Assembly: GCF_037975245.1 (NCBI RefSeq)
Contig: NC_092563.1
Span: 1,577,001 to 1,641,000, forward strand
Length of the DNA: 64,000 nt
Direction of reading: 5' to 3'
From: Apostichopus japonicus
Lineage: Eukaryota; Echinodermata; Holothuroidea; Aspidochirotida; Stichopodidae
Shown here in pieces: positions 1 through 10,762 of this stretch. The position numbers and the translations under genes were made by a program. The first letter of the stretch is position 1. Each line of letters starts with the position of its first letter. The notes beneath the pieces were generated by a model that saw only the letters and a program-made list of their open reading frames with translations, did no database searches and was not told the origin of the DNA.

Positions 1-374
1 TGGTTTGATTTCCTAGTTGCATCATTTAACAGGTGTAAATTTAACATTTGAAAGATGTATTCTTGCTTATATTTCCAGCTCAGGTCAAATGTTGTGATAA
101 CATAAAAATATATCCCAATTAATATGAATTGTGATTCACATTGGTATCGTTCGTTCTGATGAAAGTTGTATGTACAAACAGCACCCACTTGTAATGCAAC
201 GACCTATGCAGTTAGCGACACAGTTTAGCCAATGGCAATTGGTTCCAATTTCTCTGGTACTATGTACGGATGCCCATAAGCTAATTTCCAATTGCCAACA
301 AACTCTCCAATTGTTGTGAGGTGTAACGCACATTTTATCTAATAGGCTGGTCTGTTGGAGATACAGTAGATTAC

Positions 375-666
375 GAAACAAGGTTTCCACAATTTGACCT
401 CTGGTGACTCCAACCGAATTTGACCAGTGCCACAACATTCAATAGGCTTCTTCCACTCAATGTGGTTCTTCTTCACACAAAATATGAGATTGGTCCAAGT
501 TTCCTCTATGATATATCGTGTTTACAAGGTTTTCACAACTTGACCCCTAGTGACCACTAATGAACTTTGACCTCGACCAAAAACAATACGCTCCTTAATG
601 TGGTACTTCTTCACACAAAATATGAGATTGATCCAATCTTCCCTTCTTGAGATATCGTGTTTACAA
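375..666. repeat. Diverged tandem repeat, period about 146 bp
   Basis: Two units are visible. The phrase around CAAGGTTTCCACAATTTGAC at 379 returns as CAAGGTTTTCACAACTTGAC at 525, and TTCTTCACACAAAATATGAG occurs near 468 and again near 608. The units are interrupted by stops in all frames, so this is non-coding. Its family is not known to me. Confidence 0.6.
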
Positions 667-2617
667 GCAATGTATCACACATACTCATCCGCCTGCATAA
701 CCACATACAGTAGGTTTACGATTATCATTGAAACCAAAGAAAACTTCAACATTTATATCAAATTTATTCCACCTTTACTACTCTCCTCATGATATAAATA
801 TATATTTCAAAGGAAATTTATAGCATTTGTCGTACAAATTGTGTAAGTAACAAGATGTGCGTGGTACAACCTCAATTTTATTTATGAAATGCTGTATTTA
901 GACCCAACAAATTTGTCACTGTTATTCTTCAAGGGCTGGGAATGTCCTCATATATTTGCACTTCTTATCTCATTTCACCTGTTTGTAGTTTACAGTTGTG
1001 GCTTCATGTACAACACTGTGCAGTAGGTCGTCCCAAAATATCTTGTTGGTTGACATGACATAGAATTCCAGACTATAAAGTGGAGTTTAACAATGAGCCT
1101 TTAATTAGAGTTAGGATTCTAGTTATAGTTATTCCTTTTGCAAGTCTAAAAGGGAGATCTATTTGTTAAAAATCTCCCACTGACTAATATGAATAGAAAG
1201 TTAAGGTTATGTATCTAGACCTTTTCAACCCTAACCCCACACTGCTCCCTTCCTTACGCTACAGAAACTTCTGGATTGTGTTGATTTTCAAAATCCAGTC
1301 ATATTTTGGGGGCTTAATCAAGCAAATCAGGTACAGTATCCAGCTAGATTTGTAATGCCAAATCTGGGATATCCCTACACACAACAAGAAACCTCATCAC
1401 CAATTCCATAATAATAGGAAAAGGAACATTTGTGTTCTTTAGTTTACCTATATCAATTTTGTTACCCTTTATGAGCAAGGTCAAGGATGAAGCTAAAACC
1501 CACCTTTGCAACATAGCCTAGGCCAACTAACAAGTAACATACCAGTATGCCTAGGCCTACACCTAATTGGGCCAAATAAGATTGCACTCTAAATGGGTTT
1601 TTTTCTGCATGTTAAATGGTGCCGACACATTCAGCATAGGCTGTCGTCAATTTTACTGTGGCAAAACCAAATGGGCGATAAACTAACACAGTAACAGCAG
1701 TAACAGTAAATTCCTGCTAACCTGAATGTAGGTTAGTCTAAAAACAATACCTGACGTTTATTAACCTGTCCCTGATTCATGCTGCGTGAAATGTATTAAT
1801 AAATTCGCTACACTTAGGGATTGGGTAGGCTAAATACTAAGTCTACGTGTGTAGGCAGTATGACAGTATGAGCATGACACTTGACAGAACTAAGGAAGTG
1901 TTTTGCCATGGCTAGGTCACACATGTTGCAACGCTTGTGAACGTTAGGCTACCACAGTACCATGTACAGTTAACAACGGAAAATCGTTTTTCCGACGATA
2001 TTGCAAACGGTTAGGCCTAAACTGGCTGGATATAATCTCAGGTAATTGAAACATATTTAAAATTTACATTGCTTTCGAATCGTCGACACCACCACTGGCT
2101 TCGTCCATACTACTTAATTCGTTTGTCAGGATCAAGTGATGAGAGGTATCTGCGCAACTCTGTTCTTACTAACTGCAATTACCTAAATTGCAATTTTTAC
2201 TGCAAAGAACATGTTCACACTGCACCAGATACGGTGCGTGCACTGTACTTACAACTTTAACAATACCTATGGAACGCCAAAATGGAGAAAACATGCGGTA
2301 ACAATTATATTTACAAATCGTTGTCCCCTAAAATGACATAGAATTTTACAAGTCATTATGTGACCCACTCAGGGACGTAGCCAGGGGGGAGCAGGGGGAG
2401 CGACTGCCCCCCCTTTCAGTGTCGATTTTTTTTTAAACTGTCGTTTTTTAGCATGGTATTTTGTCAGTGCTCTTTTGATCTTGAATACTCGTCAGCTCCG
2501 TTAACTCAATTATAATCTTAGTAACATTCAGGCCTACTGATTCAACTACTTAGTTTAGCAGATACAATTAGCTTAATTTAGCCTATAGCCAATTACAAGC
2601 CTACAGTTGGCTACTGC
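667..2617. other. Intergenic DNA, no gene recognised
   Basis: AT-rich sequence with stops in every frame. I see no exon with good splice sites, no RNA gene and no long repeat. A short block at 2369-2412 (GACGTAGCCAGG followed by G and C runs) resembles an end of the GGCGTAG-type MITEs described downstream. Confidence 0.5.
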
Positions 2618-2669
2618 GTAATCAGGCGCGTATCCAGGGCGGGGCGTTGGGGGCGCGCGCCCCCCGGGT

Positions 2670-2795
2670 AAGAAAAAGAGGAGAGAAAAAAAAAAGAGAA
2701 GAAAAAAGGGAAAAGGAGGGGGAAAAAAGAAAAGGAGGAGAGAAAGGAAGGGAAAAGAAAAAGAAAAAAGAGAGAAAAAGGAGAAAAGGAGGGAG
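2670..2795 (+). repeat. 126-nt uninterrupted polypurine tract
   Basis: Every base from 2670 to 2795 on the plus strand is A or G; the run is broken by T at 2669 and T at 2796. It lies just inside the left end of the 2623-4547 element. The open frames on the opposite strand (poly Phe/Leu/Ser) are a composition artefact. Confidence 0.85.
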
Positions 2796-3444
2796 TAGAA
2801 GATAGCCAAGACTTCGGGAAGAGAAAGAGGAACAGTTATAGTTAAAGCGCTGATCTCTATTATATACACAGGGAAGCCAGTGACAGATCAAGGATTACGG
2901 AGGGGGTGTGCGCCTCACCCTACCCCTTACACCGACAACTCCATTTTTGACGTTTCCATTTTTCCTCTCTCACTAATGTATCTGTATAAATACTATATAT
3001 GGTCTATCATAACGCGTGTGTGTGTATGAACGCCTTAAACAATTGTGCTATATGGAACCAACTGTGGCTGGTCTTGAACTCGACCGAGTCGTCGGGGAAC
3101 ATAACGCATTTCGGGAAGGGGGCGACCGCCCCCCCCCCCGAGCAAATTTTCTTTATGACATCGCTATGGACAATGCTTAGATGCAACTTACAAGGCCTGG
3201 GAAGTGTTATTTCCAGCGATCTGGGAGGCATTTTCGGCCAAAATTTTTCTTGTACGCTTCGCGCCAACTCATGGTGGCGCTTCGCTTAGATAGTTTGCCT
3301 ACAGGCCTCGCCCCTCCCTTGGCAATTACTCGCTACACGCCTGTTCGAATTTGTAAAGCAAAGAGCAGCTATAACATCATATCAGTGAGCATTGAAATGC
3401 ATGTTCCACGATGAACAGCCTCAAAAACTGTCTATGTGTGTAGT

Positions 3445-3871
3445 CAAAGGCGTAGGAGCCCAATTGGATTTGGGGCTGTAACGACTTGCCCGAAAAAAAG
3501 TCAAAATTGTTCGCGCGCTTCGCGCGCGTTCAACATATCGATGCCAATATTATATAAGCAAGCATCGGTCATTACATTGCATGGCATCGTGTACCTTACG
3601 GTCCGTGAAAGTTGCACAGTATACCACCGGATGCTTATGTAAACAACGAAATGTCTTATGTAGATGGAGAAAAAACATACAGATCCATTTATGTCAAAAC
3701 TCTCTTTTACATAGTAATGTCGGCCAAGCTTAGAACTTTATTTTAATTACCAAGGAGATAATTTTTAAGCTATTCATTGCTATTTATTTTTCTTTCAGTA
3801 GGTGCCAGAAAAAACTGGTTGCGGGGGGGGGGGGTGGGGGCTGCAGCCTCCACCTCCTACGGGACCTACGC
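3445..3871. mobile_element. Nested MITE-like insertion flanked by 13-bp direct repeats
   Basis: Inverted ends AGGCGTAGGAGCCC (left) and GGGACCTACGCC (right) bound about 427 bp. The same 13 bases, CTATGTGTGTAGT, lie on both sides (3432-3444 and 3872-3884), which I read as the target-site duplication. It interrupts the 2623-4547 element and is therefore younger. No coding capacity. Confidence 0.65.
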
Positions 3872-4552
3872 CTATGTGTGTAGTGTTCGGTTTCGATATA
3901 ACTGATATCGGAAATATCTGGTATTTTTCATTTCCTTCAACGAAGTTTAATAACAGCCATTATAAGAGGAATTTTGTACACCAATAAATAAACTGTTTCT
4001 GCATTTTTGAAAATTTCCTGACCAACATTCTTCATCATACTTTCCTCTACTCGTGCAAATTTAACCTGTCTGTTAGGGGTTGAAGAAGGTTTTTCTATAT
4101 TGGTTGTCCATAGATTGAATTTTGTGCAACATTATGTGTATGTTTTGAAGAGATTTTTATTCATGAGAAATGTGAATTTTCAAATTCTCAACAAATAATG
4201 GGCTTAAAACCTTGAAAAGTGGGGCTTTCGGATATTGTGGGCCGTGACGTAGAATCACCTACAAAAGCAATGATCCATAGGACATGCAATGAGGTCGAAC
4301 ATGATGTGTGACTAGTGACAATCTTCAAAAAGGTTATGAATGGAAAAAACTTTTGGGAAATACTTGGTTCTCAGGAAAAAGTGTACATCTGGTTGGTCAT
4401 TTTCAAGCCCGAGAAGTGCCATTTCCGGTGATCTGGGGGGTATCAAAACCAGAAATTTTCTTGTACGCTCTGCGCCAACTGATGGTGGCGCTCCGCTTAG
4501 ATAGTAATTCGCGCCCCCCGGGTTAGAAAATCCTGGATACGCGCCTGGTAAT

Positions 4553-4995
4553 AAAATACATATTGCCTACCTAACCGCACTCTATGGAATGTCACGAACC
4601 GTATGCACAACAACGTCGACAACGTTCGTTCTATGAGTCGTCCTAAGGTGTTGCACGAACAGCATGTTATGAAGCTAAGCTAGCAAATGTACGTGATACA
4701 CACTTCCTATAATAATTATTACACTGCTAATACACTGCGATAACGATATTGTTTTTAGGCCACTGCATATCTGGCTATATTACAAAATATGAAAGTTTAT
4801 ATGGTCCATCAGTTAAGTTCGTCAAATGTATTAAAGTCCAGACATCGGACAGACTTTGGACAATAAACAAGAATCATCCTACTGGAAAAATTGTAAAAGA
4901 GCACTAGATATGTTTGTCTTTCTGATATATTATGTAAAAGAACATGTACAAGAATTCAAACAGGAAACAAAATCTGATGAGTGATATCATATGAT
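4553..4995. other. Intergenic DNA, nothing recognised
   Basis: AT-rich spacer between two MITE-like elements with no open frame, RNA gene or repeat that I can identify. Confidence 0.4.
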
Positions 4996-5805
4996 CAGCG
5001 GCGTAGCCAGTATGTAGCACTGTAGGCCCGGTTTTTGGCCAAGTTATCCTTTTCTTTTAAACACCCATAATTCAAATCCATAAGCTTGCTGGACGAGTTT
5101 AAGAGTCTAGACAGGAAAAACTATTGAAATGAACGTAGCAAGAATATGGCTAAATTAGGTGACCTATTCTTCTGTCATCTAGGCTGTCATTTCTATCGCG
5201 TGCCGTTTCATTCAACAAGTACTCTACCCGCCGAAAAAGACTAGGATCCGATCTTGTCAGTTTTTTAACATGTTAATAAGAACCCATTTACGCAGATAAT
5301 ATTTCAGTTTAGAAAAAAGTTGAGAAATTTGCATCAGATGGCAATCGTCGGATAGCTCTCGCCTTCTCTTATTAGGCTAACTTAAACATTTACTAGCTAC
5401 AGTTGTATTAAAGACAATTACTGGCTATAGTTGTATCAAAGACATTTCTGGCCTATCTTGTATCAGAAGTTGAAAAGTAAGACTACTCTGTACATGTACC
5501 TTGCTAATTTTTAATACATTATAGTAGTATTGAATTACGTATTTTAACTCGTTTATTTTTGGGGTTTAAAAGTGATATTGAAGGAGGTGTCTCAAGTTAG
5601 CAAGAGGCCATGGAACCAGAATGAACACTCGGGAAGGGCCGTTTCCGGCCATCTAGGGGGTTTGTAAAACCAAAAATTTTCTTGTACGCTCCGCGCCAAC
5701 CGATGGTGACGCTCCGCTCAGATAGTCGTGCCTACAACTTTGAAAATCGATATCAATCGCAAAAAGTACCCCCCCCCCCCTTTCAAATTCCTGGCTACGT
5801 CGCTG
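4996..5805. mobile_element. MITE-like element with CAGCGRCGTAGCCAG inverted ends
   Basis: The left end CAGCGGCGTAGCCAG (4996-5010) pairs with the right end CTGGCTACGTCGCTG (5791-5805), one mismatch in 15. The 3' third carries the same CTTGTACGCT..GCGCCAAC..GATGGTGACGCT block seen at 3249 and 4461, linking it to the 2623-4547 element. A clear target duplication is not visible. No transposase. Confidence 0.6.
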
Positions 5806-5808
5806 GAT

Positions 5809-6975
5809 CCACTTACAGTTCTCAAATAACCACCAACAACATTTCGTCATTGTGCAGTCAGCATAGTTCCACATAATGATCGTGAGTCTTTATTTTTCAA
5901 TGATTAATAATCACATATAAGTGACATCTTTTCCTAATTTAGCGGTAACATAATGAACGAAACATTATGTCTTGTTCTAATTCAAACTTTTTTCATACTA
6001 TCCGATGTAACCTCTTTTCTGGTCCTGCATTGCCACGTCATAACCAAATAAAAATTGGCAAATCATAACTATGAAGTACACTGCCACATAATGACTTCTG
6101 CCTCTGATAACATCACTTCTCATGCGACCAGTTCTCATGCAAACTCTTCTAATGCGGCGATCTCTTCTAGTGGCATGGTGCTATTGGTTTACAATTGCTG
6201 ACCGTGTGTATGAGACAATTCCCATCATAGGGGCTCCCAACGTATGCCAAACAATATTTATGTACAAAAGAAAAGGCAATACTTGCAAGAGGAAGTCGTA
6301 AGCTACTACATTTTGGTGTTGCCCTCTCACATCATAATTTCGCTACATTTTGCCTGAAGTATATATCTTTGCGTTGAGTACGTCTAACTTTGTGGGTATG
6401 TTTGTTTAGACTCTTGAATAACTCACCTCAAATCAGTTTTGTTACTTGGGACCTAGGAATATCTAAACAGAAGGTGTTGAATTGAAGTTTCAAACAAAGT
6501 TTAAGAAATTTACAAGCAAATTTTATTCAACTAACCAAAGGATGGATAATGTAGAACAATTTGGTGACACCCAGTCATTTACGTTAGTAGATACGTTCAG
6601 AAGATAGACAGATAGATAGATAGATAGAAAGCTTTGCACGCGAGTTAAACAAGTATATTGCCTCAGGTAAGAAAGAATTACGGAACCTGGAACTTAGTAT
6701 GGGGCACCTGTAATCGTATACCCTGGATCTGTTGTACATGGTAAGACTGTAAAATGGTGTGATTTCCCATTCTTGGGAAATCGGTATATCCTGAAAGACA
6801 TTTACCGTTGAAAAAAGTTTTTCTCGGAATCTTGACCAAGACCTTCCTTTTCCGGAAAATTGATACGCTATAAAAATTGTCGTTATTCGTTCGGATACCT
6901 GGAATTACGATCTAGATGACTTAACTTGGTCACTCTGCGTGAGTGCAAGGTCAAGATAAAGTCTCCACAGCAAAA

Positions 6976-6978
<3 letters not shown>
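5809..6978. other. Intergenic DNA, nothing recognised
   Basis: No exon, RNA gene or long repeat recognised. A short GATA run (about 6606-6628) is the only regular structure. Confidence 0.4.

Positions 6979-7004
<26 letters not shown>
6979..7004. repeat. (TA)n microsatellite
   Basis: Thirteen uninterrupted TA dinucleotides. Simple sequence repeat. Confidence 0.9.
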
Positions 7005-7009
<5 letters not shown>

Positions 7010-7353
7010 GTTAAGTTGCAAAATCAACGTCAGGTTTTGCAGTTATATAAACTTTACTGTATAGCAAGTTGACGCTGTCACTCTAACGCATAAGCAATTA
7101 AAGCAGTTTATGAAATATGACATACCTGTAAACAAATGAAGAAGATTTGATACAGATGTATTTCTATTAAATGAATTTAATCGTCAACCCTATGAGTAGG
7201 CTAACTTACTCTGATGGTTTCATTGATATAATTGATAAGTTACTCAGGTGTAAGTTTGATGCTGCATTTTGCATTGAATAAATCACATGTTGGTGTTATC
7301 GTGTACCGTACTCCATCATTAAAGGCAAGATTAAGGTGACATATGATTGCCGA

Positions 7354-7377
7354 ATTATATATAACTATATAACTATA

Positions 7378-7430
<53 letters not shown>

Positions 7431-7431
7431 C

Positions 7432-7464
<33 letters not shown>

Positions 7465-7472
7465 GTGGAGAG
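7354..7472. repeat. (TA)n-(GA)n compound microsatellite
   Basis: A long TA run passes directly into a GA run from about 7443. The open frames over it (poly Ile/Tyr one way, poly Leu/Ser the other) come from the repeat and are not genes. Confidence 0.9.
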
Positions 7473-8894
7473 AGAGTTGGTTGGTTGGCGTCTATCTTGG
7501 CGCAGAGTGCTCTATGTCCAGTGGACAGAGCGGAATATGTGTAGATAGTAGTTGAGACTAGTGGAACACTAGTAGTTGTAACTCGGAGTTTCACACGTTT
7601 TAGCGATCGTCAGACAACTGAGTTGTCCCTGGAAAATGCCGTGAAAATGTAAATGCAACCCTCCCCGCCCCCCCCCCCCCCCTTTTCCACACTCACCGAC
7701 GTTTGTGTAATACTTCCATATTAGTCTGTGCAGGCAGTTCTTAGAAATAATGTTGCAAAGTGGGTAGTAGTTTATGCAAGATAACAAATCCCACCGAGTG
7801 CAAAGCTACGTACATAGACCTGAGTTAATGTAAGCTTATTTCCTAGTATTGAATTGTTAGTTGAAACGCCCATGACATCATAACGGTCATCCCATGTTAT
7901 TCTGGCATGTGATATATCGTTAAGGATACATTAAAATGAGGTGGCGATAACAAACATTCAATAGGCTTTAGTTATATCGCATCCGAAAGGACAGCCGTGA
8001 CCGGTCTAGGGGCCTAGGCTAACTATATCCAGGGTCCAGTGAATAACAATACAGCAGGCTGGGCAGACGACACTAGTAATTAAATTCCTATTTAATTGCT
8101 TCTACTATCGCTTCCTAAGAATTCCCTGTGAAACTGCAGTCCACTGCCACATTTTTTAAGATTTTGGCACCCAAGTGCGGCAAACGATATCACCATTTCG
8201 AATGATATATGTCAACTTTATCACTTTAGTTATGTCAAAGACGTAGTGTTTGTATTACCCGCCGGTACTTCTTGCCGTACAAGCAAAGCGCCGCCAGTTG
8301 GATGATGGCTTCAGTATAATGCGTCTGACACTTCAATTTCTATGAGGTTGATACATCCCAAAATACTATTTTTTCTTGACTGGGTGATTCGCTTTACTAC
8401 TACGTACATCATCTCTGTTAGAAGGTATACTGGTATACGATACCAGGAACTGGCTTTAATTATTTGTTTTTACATAATTTTGTAATGATCTGAATCGATA
8501 ACGTTAATTCAAGTTGGCGGTGTCAGTAATACATAAATAAGTTAATGCATACACCTATACCCACCGTCCATTCAATCCTCACCAATGAATTTGTGATCGG
8601 AAATATATCCGTAGTACTTATGGTGATAGATAGGTATACCGCACTATAGATGATACTAATATATATTGAGCAGTCTGATCGTTACGCGCGTGCATATGGC
8701 AAAAACTAATGGGGTCTTTCTTTCGAGTTTTTTCTCTTAACGATTCTAGAAGACATAGCTTTAATTGATCTAACTACATACACTAAACCTTTTGAACCCC
8801 CTCGAGCAAACAGCAAATGCTTCGCTAGTTTCCTGGCCGGACATCAATTGACACACAGGATATATGGGGCCACAAATAGATACAAAGTTGTTGC
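7473..8894. other. Intergenic DNA, no gene recognised
   Basis: Non-coding by inspection. A poly-C run lies at about 7668-7682. No splice-bounded exon or RNA gene recognised. Confidence 0.4.
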
Positions 8895-9021
8895 AGTAAA
8901 GACTTGCTATGTTTATATTTATATATAGGATATATATATATAGGCTATATATATATATATAGGCTATATATATAGGCTATATATATAGGCTATATATATA
9001 TATATATATATAGGCTATATA

Positions 9022-9060
<39 letters not shown>

Positions 9061-9076
9061 ATAGCAAGTCTTTACT
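8895..9076. repeat. Long palindrome with 24-bp perfect arms around a TA-rich core
   Basis: The left arm (8895-8918, starting AGTAAAGACTTGCTATG) and right arm (9053-9076, ending CATAGCAAGTCTTTACT) are exact reverse complements. The 134-bp core is TA dinucleotides interrupted by AGGC, itself largely self-complementary, so the unit could fold into one very long hairpin or cruciform. Confidence 0.85.
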
Positions 9077-9132
9077 GGAGGTTGGTGGCGTCACATTGGT
9101 GGCAGCGGTGGGATCCTAGTACCTGTTTTTAT

Positions 9133-9198
<66 letters not shown>

Positions 9199-9299
9199 GA
9201 AAATGAAAATCGTATAATGATGGCAGTTGTTCTGTGTTCACATCGACGGACAGGTACTAAGATCCCACCGCTGCCACCAATGTTACGCCACCAACCTCC
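9077..9299. repeat. Second palindrome: 50-bp inverted repeat around a (TA)n loop
   Basis: Arms 9077-9126 and 9250-9299 match over 50 bp with two mismatches (phrase TTGGTGGCAGCGGTGGGATC in the left arm). The loop holds about 60 bp of TA dinucleotide. It begins at the base after the preceding palindrome ends, so the two are probably parts of one foldback structure. Confidence 0.85.
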
Positions 9300-9490
9300 A
9301 CGTTGTGTAACCGGAAGCCTCGGGTTGAAAGGAGAGGACACTGCGGGAGAAGAAGGCGGCTTATAATACGGAAAACACTAAAGACCAAACATTAAAGAGA
9401 CGATTTAATATTTCATGATATTATAATTATATAATAAAAAACGCCTCTAGTTGGGAACATTGATACTACATGACATGTGTACACACTGCC

Positions 9491-9712
9491 TAGGAGCCGG
9501 GCATTCCTTGTGGTCGGGCACTGCCTATAGGAGCCGGACATTGCGCAGGTGTCGGGCACTGCCTATGTACCGGTCAGTGCTATGGAGTCGGGCTGCGCGG
9601 GAGTCGGGCATTGCTCGGATGTCGGGCACTGCACAGAAGTCTGGCACTGCGCAGGAATCGGGCACTGCGCCTTTGCCGAGAACTGTACCGGTGTAGGGAA
9701 CTGCGCAGGAGG
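9491..9712 (+). repeat. Degenerate minisatellite, about 20-bp unit
   Basis: About eleven imperfect copies of a unit close to GTCGGGCACTGCGCAGGAGT. Open frames over it on both strands reflect the repeat period rather than a gene. Confidence 0.75.
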
Positions 9713-9799
9713 TTAGGCACGGCCTGCCATATAATTACTACAATGGTGCTACTCTTTACGTTTGGCACAGACAAGGTTATACTGCTGGCAGATACTTAA

Positions 9800-10143
9800 A
9801 GGTATTGAAGACTCGCCCCAAACCGCGTGCCGCGCTCTGAAAAAGTTAACTTTCTGTTGCTCGCAAGTGACGTTTTGTTCGTGTCGCTACAAAATGCAGA
9901 CATTAATGAAACGTGATACCTTGTTATCTTTAGCTGGACCTGTAAGGTCCATCGCTGTGCTGTGGGTATTGACCGCAGCTGTAAGTACTGACTGTACACT
10001 AGTGTCTAATTACCGACGGTAGCAAGCTGTGTGTGTATTTTTTGGGATCGATGGTGGTATCTAACACTTCTGTTACACCTTATTCGAAACTAGGTCAGAT
10101 TACCGGCATTAGACGTTTCCTTTTGCGCGAGTCTTCACACCCT
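9800..10143 (+). mobile_element. TTAA-flanked MITE, copy A
   Basis: A 344-bp element flanked by TTAA on both sides (9796-9799, 10144-10147). Ends are AGGTATTGAAGACTCG and CGAGTCTTCACACCCT, imperfect inverted repeats. Related copies lie at 21055-22443 (reverse, interrupted), 37941-38298 and 47936-48290. TTAA duplication suggests mobilisation by a piggyBac-like transposase, but no transposase is present. Confidence 0.8.
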
Positions 10144-10635
10144 TTAATCCGTGCTTTAAGTGAAGAAGAGATGTAAGTTGTTATCTAATTGCATACCCCG
10201 GAAATAATCTGATAGTTATTAGACCACGTATATAAACTGTTATACAAAGCCCCTATCACTAAAACAATCCCGTAGTAAAGCCCTGACCAATCAACGGTCA
10301 CTAAAACAACCTCTATCTGAGCCGCGACCAATGGGTGTCGACTCTGGCTCCCTACCTGTCTATACTCAGCAAGTAACATAGAATTGTAAACGCTCCACAA
10401 AGCCTAACATATACATGTGTATTTACGTTCCCCAAAGTAGACGCGTTGTTTCTACGAGCTCAACGGATTGTGGCCTCTAAATGTAACTTACGTAATCTTC
10501 GGAAAACAAAAACGATTTTCGCTACAAACTATATATATTTATAGATACTGATAGTGTAAGGATCTAAAGCAAACACACATTTTCGAATATATACTCTTTT
10601 GAAATATACTGTTTGAGCTGTTGAAGTTATAAACA
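10144..10635. other. Upstream region of the TIMP-like gene
   Basis: No open frame or repeat recognised. It presumably contains the promoter and 5' UTR of the gene starting at 10636, but I see no TATA or initiator motif placed well enough to annotate. Confidence 0.35.
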
Positions 10636-10762
10636 ATGTTGTCGTTCCTCGCATTTACAGTGTTACTTTTAAATGGCATGGACAGGACTTCGGCGACATG
10701 CAATAGTGTTTGTCATCCTTTCGTGGGGACCATACAGGATAAAAGATGTTCACAGACGTATC
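10636..10762 (+). CDS. TIMP-like gene, exon 1 (signal peptide and first three Cys)
   Basis: Starts at the only suitable ATG and encodes residues 1-42 plus one base. It carries the signal peptide and CNSVCHP. The donor is TC|GTAAGT, strong. Confidence 0.8.

Larger units (their letters stand above)
2623..4547. mobile_element. DNA-transposon-like element with 16-bp perfect inverted ends and 5-bp target duplication
   Basis: The ends are CAGGCGCGTATCCAGG (2623-2638) and its exact reverse complement (4532-4547). The element is flanked by GTAAT on both sides (2618-2622 and 4548-4552). No transposase is recognisable inside, so it is non-autonomous or a compound of several copies: the phrase CTTGTACGCT..GCGCCAACT..TGGTGGCGCT occurs at about 3249-3290 and again at about 4461-4503. 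A second element (3445-3871) is inserted within it. Superfamily not assigned. Confidence 0.7.

Noticed and set aside
2573-2891. Minus-strand frames rich in Phe, Leu and Ser, resembling membrane proteins
   Set aside because: Produced by the polypurine tract and G/C-rich MITE end.
7336-7594. Frames over the TA/GA microsatellite
   Set aside because: Simple-sequence translation (poly Ile/Tyr, poly Leu/Ser) only.
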